Origin: Bacteroidota bacterium
GTDB lineage: Bacteria; Bacteroidota; Rhodothermia; Rhodothermales; Bin80
Reading direction: 5' to 3'
NCBI GenBank assembly: GCA_028873925.1
Contig: JAPPNA010000053.1
Location: forward strand, 1 to 54,825
DNA: 54,825 nt
Of the stretch, positions 42,575 to 51,226 are shown piece after piece (the stretch's first letter is position 1; each line of letters begins with the position of its first letter). The position numbers were made by a program, and so were the translations under genes. A model generated the notes under the pieces. It saw only the letters and a list, made by a program, of their open reading frames with translations, made no database searches and had not been told where the DNA came from.

Positions 42575-44347
42575 TCACCAAATCTTTTTCTGCTGCTCCT
42601 CCCCAGCCGGCACTTCACTATTACCCGTTAGCTCCTGGGCTTTGCTAAGCTCGGCATTGTAGCGCAGTGTTTCCAACAGACCTCTGACAAAACTGAGGAT
42701 GTCCACCGTACTTCCCTGCCGGATTACTTTACAGGTGGCCATGCCGACGGCCTTGTAATCCATGTGGTGTTTCCGCACGAATGCGATAGCCTGATCTATA
42801 TCAAGCCTGCTCGCCGATTCAAGGCCATCAGCTGCGGCGATAGAAATCCCTTCATCGAATTGGTGCGCGTTAAGCTGCGGACCCGGGTCGCTTTTCACCG
42901 CGTCTGAACCTTCCGCGCCTTTTGGCGAGTGCGACGAATCCACGGGCAAATCAATCCGCTGCAATTCGGTGCGCCTCTTTATCAGCACCGTCTGGCCGAA
43001 TTCAAGCCGGAACCACTGCCACTGAAATGACGAATCGCTGACCTGGATGGGATCTTGAAGGGGCTCTGCGCGTCCGAGACCGGCAATCCAATACCCGCCA
43101 TCAGGGGTCTGTTGAAGGGCATCGCTTTGTGTGGCCGGTGCCTGCCAGTGGTGCTTGTTGGGATAGGAATGCCCAACAGGCTGTTCGCCTGCTGCCATGG
43201 CTGCGAGCCGCCGCGCCTCAGTCCGAAGCATCTCTTCATCCTGCACGCTCACCGGCGGTTCCTTTGCGGCAACGGCTCCCATGATCGCACCGCCCATAGT
43301 CGCAATGGTATCGGTGTCCGTATGGAGTGCGTTGGCTGCGATGGTTAGCGCGGACTCAATATCCGGTTCACACCAGGCGAGGGCCACCGCAGCGATGGCG
43401 CAGAGCGTTCCGCTTCCACGCTGCTTGGGATTCTTCAGGTCAAGCCGATCAATGATATCCAGATAGGCCGCCTCGCCATTCTTTTGACTTGTACACGCCG
43501 CCGCGATATCAATGGCTGCACGGCAGTGGGAGATGGTCCGTTCCCATTCATCGCCAAAGGATTCCGTTCCCTTGTTCCATTCCGGCCACCATGTCCAGCA
43601 CAGCTGCGTGTCGCTCTGCGCCAACTCAGGCACCTCGCCAGCATAGTCTACCAGTTCCAACAATTTGCCAGGTCCTGGAATACGCCCCGTATTGAGCGTG
43701 CTGGCCAGTGTGAGCGCGTGAAGAGCAGCGCCGAGCAGACCTACCGGGTGCGAGTGTGTGCAGACCGAATTGCGGATCACATCGGGCAAATAGTTTTTCG
43801 GATCTTCCAGATCCGGCGCTGCCCATACATGGGGTTGCACCCTCATCGCGGCCCCGTTGCCCCCCGAGTTTCTCCAACCCTTAAAGAAATTGGCGTACCA
43901 GGCCGTGTCACGCCTGGCCAGATTCCCGGATGCCCTAGATGTGGCCCTTCCCGCCCCAAATTTGTAGCTAAGCCACACGGGTAACTCAATCTTGGAGAAC
44001 AGCTCCACATCAAACCATCCGCGTGACAGGGCACGGCTGGTGGCCAACCGCAGTTGGGTATCGTCGGAATAGCACCCGACGGGCAGGTTAACCTTAACTC
44101 CGTATCGGCCTCCGATCTTCCGCTGCCACGCTATCGGGTGCCGTAAAGAGGCACCTCTCGTGCGCTTGGTGAGGCCCTGTTCATCGGTCAGTTCGCTAAT
44201 CCAGCCAAGTGCGTCACCGTAGGCGGCCCACAATGAAGAGTGTACGACTTTCAATTCGCGCTGCGCTCGCGGGTCCTGCATTGAGCTCCCAATCGTTTCC
44301 GGGGTGTTTTCGGCGGACTGATCAGCTGCAATTGTATCCTGAGTCAT
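42575..44347 (-). CDS. ADP-ribosylglycohydrolase family protein with C-terminal extension
   Basis: A 590-residue protein. The N-terminal part is an ADP-ribosylglycohydrolase (DraG/ARH fold): AAYGDALGW, CYSDDTQLRLATSRAL with the metal-binding Asp pair, NGAAMRV, and ALHTDTDTIATMGGAIMGA with the second metal site. Such enzymes remove ADP-ribose from proteins, nucleic acids or small molecules, or act on related metabolites. Roughly from residue 400 there is an additional region that includes a helical end (LDIDQAIAFVRKHH, VDILSFVRGLLETLRYN), which I do not recognise. Its ATG overlaps the stop of an upstream frame (ATGA) that seems to be the end of a collapsed helicase-like gene. The pair resembles the gene couples seen in defence or DNA-repair islands (inference). 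Confidence 0.85.
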   Translation of the reverse strand: MTQDTIAADQSAENTPETIGSSMQDPRAQRELKVVHSSLWAAYGDALGWISELTDEQGLTKRTRGASLRHPIAWQRKIGGRYGVKVNLPVGCYSDDTQLRLATSRALSRGWFDVELFSKIELPVWLSYKFGAGRATSRASGNLARRDTAWYANFFKGWRNSGGNGAAMRVQPHVWAAPDLEDPKNYLPDVIRNSVCTHSHPVGLLGAALHALTLASTLNTGRIPGPGKLLELVDYAGEVPELAQSDTQLCWTWWPEWNKGTESFGDEWERTISHCRAAIDIAAACTSQKNGEAAYLDIIDRLDLKNPKQRGSGTLCAIAAVALAWCEPDIESALTIAANALHTDTDTIATMGGAIMGAVAAKEPPVSVQDEEMLRTEARRLAAMAAGEQPVGHSYPNKHHWQAPATQSDALQQTPDGGYWIAGLGRAEPLQDPIQVSDSSFQWQWFRLEFGQTVLIKRRTELQRIDLPVDSSHSPKGAEGSDAVKSDPGPQLNAHQFDEGISIAAADGLESASRLDIDQAIAFVRKHHMDYKAVGMATCKVIRQGSTVDILSFVRGLLETLRYNAELSKAQELTGNSEVPAGEEQQKKIW

Positions 44348-45082
44348 TTGAACATTCCGGGTTCACATCTGACCTCGGTATCTGCTTTCAACGCGCTGCC
44401 CAACCCCTCAAGTATTCCGGCGATCGTATCCAGAACATTTTCAGATTCTACCGTGATTTGCCGTAAGTGGGAGCAGATTTTGCGATAAAGGACCTCTGTC
44501 TGATGGTCGGCGGGCCAGGCAGCTTTGTGATCAGCCATTCGGTGAACTTCCTGCCTGTACCGCCGGTGGGCGCGAACAGCTGTTTGAATCTGTCAATTCC
44601 CTCGCCCCGGACTGCGCCGGCATTATTCGTCGGGATGAAGAATACGCCGCGATGGACCAATACTGCGGGATCAAGTGCAAGGAAACACCCCGCACAACCT
44701 GACCTCCTCTTGCGCCGTGAAGTGGCAGGGAGTTCATCGTTAATGCGCTCTGATTGACGTAGCCGGTCCAATCCTCATCCCACTGTACGGGCGCGTTCGG
44801 TGCGTACCCATATCGGACGCGCTTACATTCCGATTGACAAACCACCTGTTCGCGTATGCTCAACGTCCTTTTGAACGTCAGCACGAGAGCCGTTATCGGT
44901 CTCTTACTACCAGTCCGCTGGCGCAGGTTCAGTCTGGAGGCGGCCAGTTGCCGCAATCTCATTACGGCTGCCGTGGTCTTGCCGCTGCCAGCTGCTCCCT
45001 TGTTCAGACGATACCCGGGCTTATCATCGGTCAGTATTTTCAGCTGCGCGGGGGTTGGATCCACCTCGGTCAGAATCTTCAT
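44344..45082 (-). pseudogene. Remnant of a UvrD-like helicase gene upstream of the ADP-ribosylglycohydrolase
   Basis: From the ATG at 45082 the frame starts like a UvrD/DEAD-type NTPase: TPAQLKILTDDKPGY, then the P-loop GAAGSGKTTAAV and ITALVLTFKRTL. The homology then stops; the frame continues as unlike sequence and closes at 44531. A second frame, ending at 44344, reads EVLYRKICSHLRQITVESENVLDTI and ends EPGMFK. It has the look of a real C-terminus, and its TGA overlaps the start of the glycohydrolase (ATGA), as in an intact operon. An intact helicase would need more than 500 residues, so most of the middle seems lost by deletion and frameshift. The intervening part (44448-44771) holds another frame that I cannot place. 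Confidence 0.6.
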
Positions 45083-45354
45083 GGTGGGGTTTCTGTTGCG
45101 CTGCCGCGCACGCCTTAATCTGAATAGAGACCAAGAACCTTCCGGGCAGGCACCGGCTTGTACGGCTCCGCCCTGGCATAAGCGCGGCAATGATGCCGAT
45201 GCTCCGCGCACTTCCGCCTGCTCCAGCCCGTGTACTCTACCCAAGATGTTCAGACCCGATATTGACGAATCCATGATGGCTCAAGCCTATTCTTGAGTGC
45301 CGTCTGGAAATTCCCGGCGTGTGGGTGACTCATGGGAGCGGACTGGCTGCGGTA

Positions 45355-46392
45355 TCAGGATCCCGGCTGGAACAGCATTTTGATCCCGCTGCGCCCCTTG
45401 AACGTCTCAAAAGCGGCCTGCCAACTATTAAGCACAAAGCGATGGGTAATCAAAGGCTTCATACTTACGGCTCCTGATGCCATCAGATCAATCGCCCGGA
45501 TCCAGGATTCGGGCGTAGAGGCATTACTGCCGGTCACAGTCAATTCCTTATAGCAGACCTGGTCAAGGTCCCAGGCTATCGGCCTGCCGAAAAGACCCAC
45601 CTGCACATAGCGTCCCCTGCGGCGGACCAGATTGAGCAGATCCTGTGCGGCCGCACCGGCTCCAGAACACTCATACACTACGTCAGCTCCCAATCCTTCC
45701 GTTGACAGATCCTGAATGCAGGCGGCCACATCTTCCGACTCCGCCAGCAACACCTGATCCGCTCCCAGCGCTTTGGCCACTTCAAGGCGGTTCTTGTCCG
45801 CTTCTGTGCCGATGACCACCACGCGGGCCCCACTGGACCTGATCACCTGCAGGGTCAGAAGGCCGATCGTACCCGGCCCTGCAATCACGGCCAGATCCCC
45901 GGCACGCACCGTTGGGCCCATCAGCTGTACGCCCTGCACCACACACGCCAGCGGTTCGGTAAGTGCGCCTTCGTCAAACGGTACCTCCCGAGGCAGGATA
46001 TGCAGATTGCGGTCCGGGACAATCAGGTACTCGGTAAAGGCACCATTGACTGCCGAACCGATGGATCGGCGGCTCAGACAAAGGTTGGCGTGTCCGCTTC
46101 GGCAATAGCGACACGATTCACAGGTCGAATAATAAGTCTCTGATGTGACGCGTGCCCCAGTCTGCACCGATGTGACCCCAAGGCCGAGCTCGACCACCTC
46201 GCCGCTGACCTCATGTCCCAGCACGACCGGCGGCCAGGACTTGAACTCATCCAGATAAATGTGCAGGTCTGTGCCGCAGACACCGGCTGCACGGACCTTG
46301 AGCTTTACCTGTCCCGGCCCCGGTACCGGTTCTGGAACTTCGCGTAACTCAATGCGCCCCACACCGGGCGCGACCTTCATGACGGCCTGCAT
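45355..46392 (-). CDS. Zinc-dependent alcohol dehydrogenase (sorbitol/threonine dehydrogenase type)
   Basis: A 345-residue MDR enzyme. Catalytic zinc ligands lie in [10 protein letters not shown] (Cys) and GHEVSGEV (His-Glu). The four structural-zinc Cys are in [15 protein letters not shown]. The NAD-binding loop is [14 protein letters not shown], and [10 protein letters not shown] contains the usual third ligand region. The pattern suits sorbitol, L-threonine 3- or galactitol-1-phosphate dehydrogenases; the substrate is not decided. The start is the ATG at 46392 (MQAVMKV), which fits the family; the longer frame has no match. It stands alone; about 360 bp separate it from the upstream gene. 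Confidence 0.88.
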   Translation of the reverse strand: MQAVMKVAPGVGRIELREVPEPVPGPGQVKLKVRAAGVCGTDLHIYLDEFKSWPPVVLGHEVSGEVVELGLGVTSVQTGARVTSETYYSTCESCRYCRSGHANLCLSRRSIGSAVNGAFTEYLIVPDRNLHILPREVPFDEGALTEPLACVVQGVQLMGPTVRAGDLAVIAGPGTIGLLTLQVIRSSGARVVVIGTEADKNRLEVAKALGADQVLLAESEDVAACIQDLSTEGLGADVVYECSGAGAAAQDLLNLVRRRGRYVQVGLFGRPIAWDLDQVCYKELTVTGSNASTPESWIRAIDLMASGAVSMKPLITHRFVLNSWQAAFETFKGRSGIKMLFQPGS

Positions 46393-46750
46393 GTTCAGCG
46401 ATTCTGTTCCAAGGCTTGTACGCCGGAATCCAGGTGCCCGGAAAACTGTTGGGCAACTGAAAAATAGGCGATGGCCAGACAAGGGGGTACATCAAGGGTC
46501 ATTCTGCCGGGGGCGTTCCAGTTGCGTTGAACCGGGGGTCTGGAGGCGATTCGGGTGATGGCTCCCGTAAGCCCGGGGGCTGTATAGGTGAAATCGCCTC
46601 CAGAAGGTCCCGGCCTTCCTGAGAAACGCAATGTTGGGCAGCCAAACCACCCTCGGGGCGTACCTGCATCGTAGCAATTGGAACGTTTGCTGGCATTTGC
46701 GACCCATTGGATGTCCCATAGGCCGCCCAGAACGGCCCTCTCGGGTGACT
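46393..46750. other. Gap of about 360 bp
   Basis: No gene, RNA or clear hairpin was recognised. It must hold the promoter of the alcohol dehydrogenase gene (leftwards) and the 3' end of the D-threonine-aldolase-like transcript. Confidence 0.4.
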
Positions 46751-47893
46751 TTAGGTTACACGGCCGCGGGCATCCACCGTCCAGACATCTGCAATCCGAT
46801 CATTGTCAACCACAAATGCCTCATTCTGCGTGTTAATGACCACGCACGCGTGATTGGGAACCACCTGCACGCGGTCACCTACCGCGAATGTGGTGCCTCC
46901 GCGCACCTGACCCCAGCCGTGCTCCTCTGAAAGATTCGTGACGCGGGCATGCGGATGGCCTACACGCGCTCTAGCGTTGTACAGCAGACATCCGTATCCC
47001 GGCCGACCGGGCGCGAGGTCGCCCGTGAGCACCTTCCGACCTGCATCCAGAAAGAACTTTTCGGTGCCCGCACCCGTGCGGTGCTTGCTCGTTACCGTGG
47101 TCAGCACGGTTAGGGCGCACTGCTGCAGGCCGCAGACACCAATGGCGACCTGCGTCATATCGTGAAAGACGTAGTTGCCCGGACGCACCTCCGTGATACG
47201 GAAACCATGCGCCGTCCGGTTTTCAAAAACATGTGCGGATGGCGTGGAGCCAATACTGATTTCAAACGCATCCGGGGTGCACAAACCGGCTTTGTGCAGT
47301 TTGTGCGCCACAGTGAGCATGCGGTCCCGAGTCTCTTCCATCACGCGCCGAATGTTATCAAGCCCGAGTGTATACGCGTTACCTTCGTGCGTCAGAATCC
47401 CGCACAGATTAAGCCCGGGTAAAGCCGCTATCGCTTGAGCCAGCCCGATCAGGTCAGGGCTGTCCCAAGGAATACCGCACCGACCATATCCGGCATCGAT
47501 TTCCAGCAGCAAATCCAAGGTCACCCCCTGAGCGGCGAGCCTTTCGGAGGCGGCACGGGCTCCCTCCGCTGTATCTGCGCAGAAAGACACGCGCGACTGA
47601 CGAGCCAACTGAACCAATTGATCCAGCTTCTGCCGCCCGACCACCGTGTAGGCAATCCGCACATCCCGGAAACCCGCCTCCACAAACACGGCAGCCTCGC
47701 TGGCCTTAGCTACCGTAATCCCCTGCGCTCCCATCTCCTCCTGCCGCCGGGCTAAGGCTATCATCTTGTGCGTCTTGGTGTGAGGACGCAGCCTCACGCC
47801 GGTCGCCCCGGCCTGCATGGCGCTAAGATTAGCCTCCAACCGCGCCTGATCTATGATCAGACAGGGGGTAGGCAGCTGGTCAATAAGCGTCAT
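46751..47893 (-). CDS. D-threonine aldolase / D-serine dehydratase-like PLP enzyme
   Basis: A 380-residue protein of the alanine-racemase-fold D-threonine aldolase (DSD1) family. PTPCLIID starts the domain; RPHTKTHK holds the PLP lysine; ITVAKASEA, EIDAGYGRCG and GSTPSAH are barrel strings, and the C-terminal domain ends with SEEHG followed by VPNHAC, the His and Cys that bind the divalent metal. The family splits D-threonine or D-3-hydroxy amino acids, or dehydrates D-serine. The gene is divergent from the regulated membrane-protein operon at 48008, sharing a 114-bp intergenic region with an operator-like palindrome. Confidence 0.87.
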   Translation of the reverse strand: MTLIDQLPTPCLIIDQARLEANLSAMQAGATGVRLRPHTKTHKMIALARRQEEMGAQGITVAKASEAAVFVEAGFRDVRIAYTVVGRQKLDQLVQLARQSRVSFCADTAEGARAASERLAAQGVTLDLLLEIDAGYGRCGIPWDSPDLIGLAQAIAALPGLNLCGILTHEGNAYTLGLDNIRRVMEETRDRMLTVAHKLHKAGLCTPDAFEISIGSTPSAHVFENRTAHGFRITEVRPGNYVFHDMTQVAIGVCGLQQCALTVLTTVTSKHRTGAGTEKFFLDAGRKVLTGDLAPGRPGYGCLLYNARARVGHPHARVTNLSEEHGWGQVRGGTTFAVGDRVQVVPNHACVVINTQNEAFVVDNDRIADVWTVDARGRVT

Positions 47894-47968
47894 GGCATCC
47901 TCAGGATGGGGCCAAATACAACGAACAGGCGGGAAGGATGGATTCCTGGGAACCTTTCGCTACGGTCC

Positions 47969-47991
47969 ACTTTGAAACGCAAAGTACTTTG
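47969..47991. promoter_or_regulatory. Likely operator: three alternating half-sites
   Basis: ACTTTG (47969-47974), CAAAGT (47980-47985) and ACTTTG (47986-47991) form an inverted repeat with a 5-bp spacer followed by the perfect 12-bp palindrome CAAAGTACTTTG. It lies 17 bp before the ATG of the membrane-protein gene whose operon encodes a winged-helix regulator, so autoregulation is plausible. It might also affect the divergent gene. Confidence 0.5.
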
Positions 47992-48007
47992 ATTCGTATA
48001 GCTATTC

Positions 48008-48616
48008 ATGCCATCTGAACATTCGACCCTACCGGGCCGGGCCGCGTCCGCCCGGTCTGAAGCTACCGAAAACCTGCGGATTATTCGCGAGGTCATGGAG
48101 CGGTCCGGCTCCTTTACCGCCGTACCCGGATGGGGGATGGTAACGGTGGGGCTTCTGGCAGTACCGGCATCCATCGCTGCGGCCCTGCAGTCTGATGCTG
48201 ACCTGACGCTGACCATCTGGCTGGGGCTGGCCGCTGTGGCGATGGTGATCGGTGTCTATACGCTGCGCCGCAAAATGCACCGGTTGGGTGTCACCCTGCG
48301 CTCTGGACCCGGCCGGAAGTATGTTCTGAGTCTGCTGCCATCCATCGTGGCGGGCTTTGTGCTGACAGCGGCCCTGTGGCTGGAGGGTGCCACGGATGTA
48401 CTGCCCACCCTGTGGCTGCTGCTGTACGGTGCCGGCACGATTACCGGCGGTGCCAGCAGTGTTCCGGCCATACCGATGCTCGGGATGTGCTTCATGGCCT
48501 TGGGCGTGCTCACGCTGCTGGCACCAGCTGCCTGGGCACCCTATGCACTGGCCGCCGGATTCGGCGGACTTCACATCGGATTTGGCCTCTATATTGCGCG
48601 CAGGCATGACGGATAA
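48008..48616 (+). CDS. Integral membrane protein of unknown function
   Basis: A 202-residue protein with a hydrophilic N-terminus (SARSEATENLRIIREVMERSGSF, read as NLRIIREVMERSG) and six predicted membrane helices, for example MVTVGLLAVPASIAAAL, IWLGLAAVAMVIGVY, YVLSLLPSIVAGFVLTAAL, WLLLYGAGTITGG, MLGMCFMALGVLTLLAP and ALAAGFGGLHIGFGLYIA. The GFGGLHIGFG string at the end recalls a conserved group of small membrane proteins paired with a winged-helix regulator in Bacteroidota and Acidobacteriota. The regulator gene follows with an 11-bp overlap. An operator-like palindrome lies just upstream. Confidence 0.8.
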   Translation: MPSEHSTLPGRAASARSEATENLRIIREVMERSGSFTAVPGWGMVTVGLLAVPASIAAALQSDADLTLTIWLGLAAVAMVIGVYTLRRKMHRLGVTLRSGPGRKYVLSLLPSIVAGFVLTAALWLEGATDVLPTLWLLLYGAGTITGGASSVPAIPMLGMCFMALGVLTLLAPAAWAPYALAAGFGGLHIGFGLYIARRHDG

Positions 48617-48944
48617 GGTTCCGCCACATGTTTCAAAACCGCTCCAGGTGCGGCCTGATCCTGTCATTCACGCCGCCATACGGCTCAGCATTCTAAGTGC
48701 GCTGGTGGTCGGCGAAACGCTCAGCTTTGGCGATCTCAAACGCATCATCAATGTGACCGATGGCAACCTCAGTACGCACGCGCGGAAGCTTGAAGATGCC
48801 GGATACATTGTGTGCACGAAGTCCTTCCACAACCGTACCCCCCGGACGGAATTCCGACTGACCACGCCCGGACGGGAGGCCCTGCTGGACTATCTGAAGC
48901 AAATGGAACAGATGCTGCAGATTACCCGGGAACAGATATCCTAA
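48606..48944 (+). CDS. Winged-helix transcriptional regulator
   Basis: A 112-residue protein that starts at an ATG inside the end of the membrane-protein gene. LRLSILSAL-like (IRLSILSALVV), FGDLKRIINVTDGNLSTHARKLEDAGYI and the wing region FHNRTPRTEFRLTTPGREAL are the pattern of the HTH_34/MarR-like regulators, where the ligand is usually unknown. The final helix (LKQMEQMLQITREQIS) may dimerise. In similar gene pairs the regulator controls its membrane partner; the palindrome at 47969-47991 is the obvious target. A longer frame to 48387 belongs to the membrane protein's region and is rejected. Confidence 0.85.
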   Translation: MTDKVPPHVSKPLQVRPDPVIHAAIRLSILSALVVGETLSFGDLKRIINVTDGNLSTHARKLEDAGYIVCTKSFHNRTPRTEFRLTTPGREALLDYLKQMEQMLQITREQIS

Positions 48945-48948
48945 CACC

Positions 48949-49272
48949 ATGCCGTACGCTACCCTGAGGGTTTCGGTCCTGTTGCCCACCGCACTGATAA
49001 GCCTGGCGGCACTGCTCTCTTACGGTTTTCGGGTCGCTCGGGAGATCTTAAATTCGGTCCGTTTTTGTGCTGCACCGTATGTGGTCGGGATGGACATCCG
49101 GCCCAGATTTAGGGGCCGCCCTAGCATTGCCCTGCCGGCCGGAGCCTTCGGCCTGGCCATCACCGGAACTCTCGGTGCCGCCTATGGACTGATCCAGACA
49201 GCCAGTCCGGGATTCCGCGCCATCTGCTCGCTGCGGGCAGTTCAGGGAGGCTGTACCATCAATTATCTTTGA
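48949..49272 (+). CDS. Possible small membrane protein
   Basis: A 107-codon frame that starts 4 nt behind the regulator and ends 13 nt before the prenyltransferase gene. There is one hydrophobic stretch at the N-terminus (VSVLLPTALISLAALLSY) and a second at about 60-85 (LPAGAFGLAITGTLGAAYGLI). No family is recognised. The spacing supports a real gene in an operon, but the second part is odd (RFRGRP, then a hydrophobic run, then FRAICSLRAVQGG). Confidence 0.35.
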   Translation: MPYATLRVSVLLPTALISLAALLSYGFRVAREILNSVRFCAAPYVVGMDIRPRFRGRPSIALPAGAFGLAITGTLGAAYGLIQTASPGFRAICSLRAVQGGCTINYL

Positions 49273-49285
49273 ACCTCACATTCTT

Positions 49286-49981
49286 ATGCCTGACTCCCTG
49301 CATGTTGCCATCATTATGGATGGCAACGGCCGCTGGGCACATCAGCGGAATCTGCCGCGCAAAGCCGGACACAGCGCCGGTGCCCAGGCCCTCCTGAACA
49401 CTATTGAGGCTGCGGGAGCGCGTGACATACATATGCTCACCGTTTACGCGTTTTCGTCGGACAACTGGAATCGTCCATCAAAGGAAACCCACGCCCTCAT
49501 GACCCTGATCAGGACCCGAATCCGCCGGGAAATGCACCGTTGCCAGAAGGAGAATATTCGCCTGAGTGTTATCGGACGCCGGGACCGCCTGCCGAACAGG
49601 TTGGTGGAAACTATCTGCGAGGCGGAGGAGCTGACCCGCGATGGCGCACTGCTGCATCTGCGTCTTGCAGTTGACTATTCGGGCCGACACGCGCTGGAAC
49701 ACGCCGCACGGTACATGTCCGGTAATGGCCACGGGAGTTTTTCCCATGCGCTGGGCAAGGCCTATCACACCAGGGAATCCGCCTCGGATGTGGATCTGCT
49801 CATCCGAACGGGCGGCGAAAAACGGCTGAGTGATTTTCTGTTGTGGGAGTGCGCGTACGCCGAGCTGTACTTTACCGACTGCTGGTGGCCGGATTTTGGG
49901 GCACAGGAACTGGATCTGGCCCTAGGGGAGTTCCGGCGGCGGCAGCGGCGATTCGGATGTCTGCCTTCTCAGTGCACGTAA
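49286..49981 (+). CDS. uppS: Isoprenyl transferase (undecaprenyl pyrophosphate synthase type)
   Basis: A 231-residue cis-prenyltransferase. Signatures: HVAIIMDGNGRWA (catalytic Asp), RKAGHSAGAQAL, TVYAFSSDNWNRP, DYSGRHALEHA (family: YGGR.EI) and the final LLIRTGGEKRLSDFLLWECAYAELYF. The product is probably undecaprenyl diphosphate for cell-wall and glycan synthesis, although chain length cannot be read. Some residues near the end differ from the usual RISNFLLWQ..Y (here RLSDFLLWECAY), but catalytic Arg, Glu and Trp positions are kept. Its 3' end overlaps the convergent SDR gene by 13 bp. Confidence 0.93.
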   Translation: MPDSLHVAIIMDGNGRWAHQRNLPRKAGHSAGAQALLNTIEAAGARDIHMLTVYAFSSDNWNRPSKETHALMTLIRTRIRREMHRCQKENIRLSVIGRRDRLPNRLVETICEAEELTRDGALLHLRLAVDYSGRHALEHAARYMSGNGHGSFSHALGKAYHTRESASDVDLLIRTGGEKRLSDFLLWECAYAELYFTDCWWPDFGAQELDLALGEFRRRQRRFGCLPSQCT

Positions 49982-50727
49982 CTGCCCGCATTGATGTCAA
50001 TCGTGGCCCCGGTGGCGTGATCCGCGAGTCCGCTCGCGAGCAGTGTAACTATGGGGGCCACATCCTGAGGCTCAGTCAGCTGATTCAGGGCCAGATTATC
50101 CAGGACAAACTGCTCCCCGTAGGCATCAATGGAATCCTGCGCCATGTCCGTGCGCACGAATCCGGGGGCGATCACAAAGGCCGCCACGCCCTGTTTTCCG
50201 TAGGCGCGCGCAATGCTGCGTGTCAGTGCCACCACCGCCCCCTTGGATGCCGCGTAGGCCGCATATTCCGCCGTATCGCCCCGGAACGCGGCCCGCGAGG
50301 CCACATTGATAATGCGTCCGCCGCTGCGTTCAGAAAAGTGCCGCACCGCCAGCCGACACAGCAGGGCTGTGGCGCGTGCGTTGACATTCATCGTGTGCGC
50401 CCACAGTTCGGACCATTCCTTCACAGGCGCATCCTCCGCAATAAGGTGAGCCACGCCGGCATTGTTGATCAACACATCCAGATGCCCAAACTCCTGCAGC
50501 ACTGCACCAAATAAGCCTGCGCAGGACTCGCTGCCTGCCAGGTCTGCCGCAAAGGCCGCGGCGTTTGGGCCCAGCTCCGATACCAGCGAGTCAGCAGCCT
50601 CGCTGCTTCGGTGATAATGAACCGCTACGGTGGCTCCTGCTGCATGAAGATGGCTGGCAATGGTTCGACCGATCCCCCGACTCGCCCCGGTTACCAGGAT
50701 TACGCGCCCGGTCAGATCAATCTGCAT
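49969..50727 (-). CDS. Short-chain dehydrogenase/reductase (FabG-like)
   Basis: A 252-residue classical SDR. NAD(P) loop VTGASRGIGRTIASHL, NNAGVAH, the catalytic Ser in INVASRAAF and the YAAYAASKG motif with Tyr and Lys are all present; VIAPGFVRTDM follows. The end, ATGATIDINAGSYVH, is like FabG (usually INGG). It may be a 3-oxoacyl-ACP reductase or another carbonyl reductase. The ATG at 50727 starts MQIDLTGRV; the longer frame to 50766 falls in the DUF2480 gene. It overlaps that gene by 11 bp, so it is the third gene of cysteine desulfurase-DUF2480-SDR. Confidence 0.9.
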   Translation of the reverse strand: MQIDLTGRVILVTGASRGIGRTIASHLHAAGATVAVHYHRSSEAADSLVSELGPNAAAFAADLAGSESCAGLFGAVLQEFGHLDVLINNAGVAHLIAEDAPVKEWSELWAHTMNVNARATALLCRLAVRHFSERSGGRIINVASRAAFRGDTAEYAAYAASKGAVVALTRSIARAYGKQGVAAFVIAPGFVRTDMAQDSIDAYGEQFVLDNLALNQLTEPQDVAPIVTLLASGLADHATGATIDINAGSYVH

Positions 50728-51220
50728 GCTGACGCCAGATGGGTATGTTGGAGCACGGCTCCCCATACATAACCTTGCGGGCGACCGGCATAAGTCTGGT
50801 CATGGCTCCAGCGTAAGCACTGTCCGGCACAATGGCTGCGCCGCAGCCCTTGACAACTACGATACGGCCGCGGAATCGGAACCACTCCTCTTTCGCCAGG
50901 GCCTGCGCAAACCAGCTGCGCACCACATCTTCCGCAGATCCGAGCTCCACGGACTTTGCTGCCGTCAGGCGCGAAATCACCAGCATCCAGGCCCAGGATG
51001 GAATCAGCGCGTCCGTTGAGCAGTGAACCGCCACATGCGCACCCTCAAACTGCGCCCAGTCAAACTCGCCGGCTCGTTTGCGGAAAAGTTTTTCCCGAAC
51101 CAGCAGTCCCTGATCCAGAAACGGCGCAATGTCCAGCACGCGTACAGGGGACCCATCCCACAGTTTCTCCAGATCGTACACTACAATGCCGCTCCGAGCC
51201 ACGCGGTTGACAATATCCAT
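50717..51220 (-). CDS. DUF2480 family protein
   Basis: A 167-residue protein of a conserved Bacteroidota family of unknown function. It matches the pattern I recall for DUF2480: IVNRVARSGIVVYDLE at the start (read as NRVARSGIVVYDLE), LDIAPFLDQGL, FDWAQFEGAHVAVHCSTDALIPSWA, RIVVVKGCG, and MYGEPCSNIPIW at the end. Cys residues in VHCS, GCG and EPCS may bind a metal. It lies 6 nt behind the cysteine desulfurase gene and overlaps the SDR. The neighbourhood with a cysteine desulfurase, often seen in this family together with Fe-S maturation genes, suggests a role there, which is inference. Confidence 0.88.
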   Translation of the reverse strand: MDIVNRVARSGIVVYDLEKLWDGSPVRVLDIAPFLDQGLLVREKLFRKRAGEFDWAQFEGAHVAVHCSTDALIPSWAWMLVISRLTAAKSVELGSAEDVVRSWFAQALAKEEWFRFRGRIVVVKGCGAAIVPDSAYAGAMTRLMPVARKVMYGEPCSNIPIWRQHAD

Positions 51221-51226
51221 GGAATC

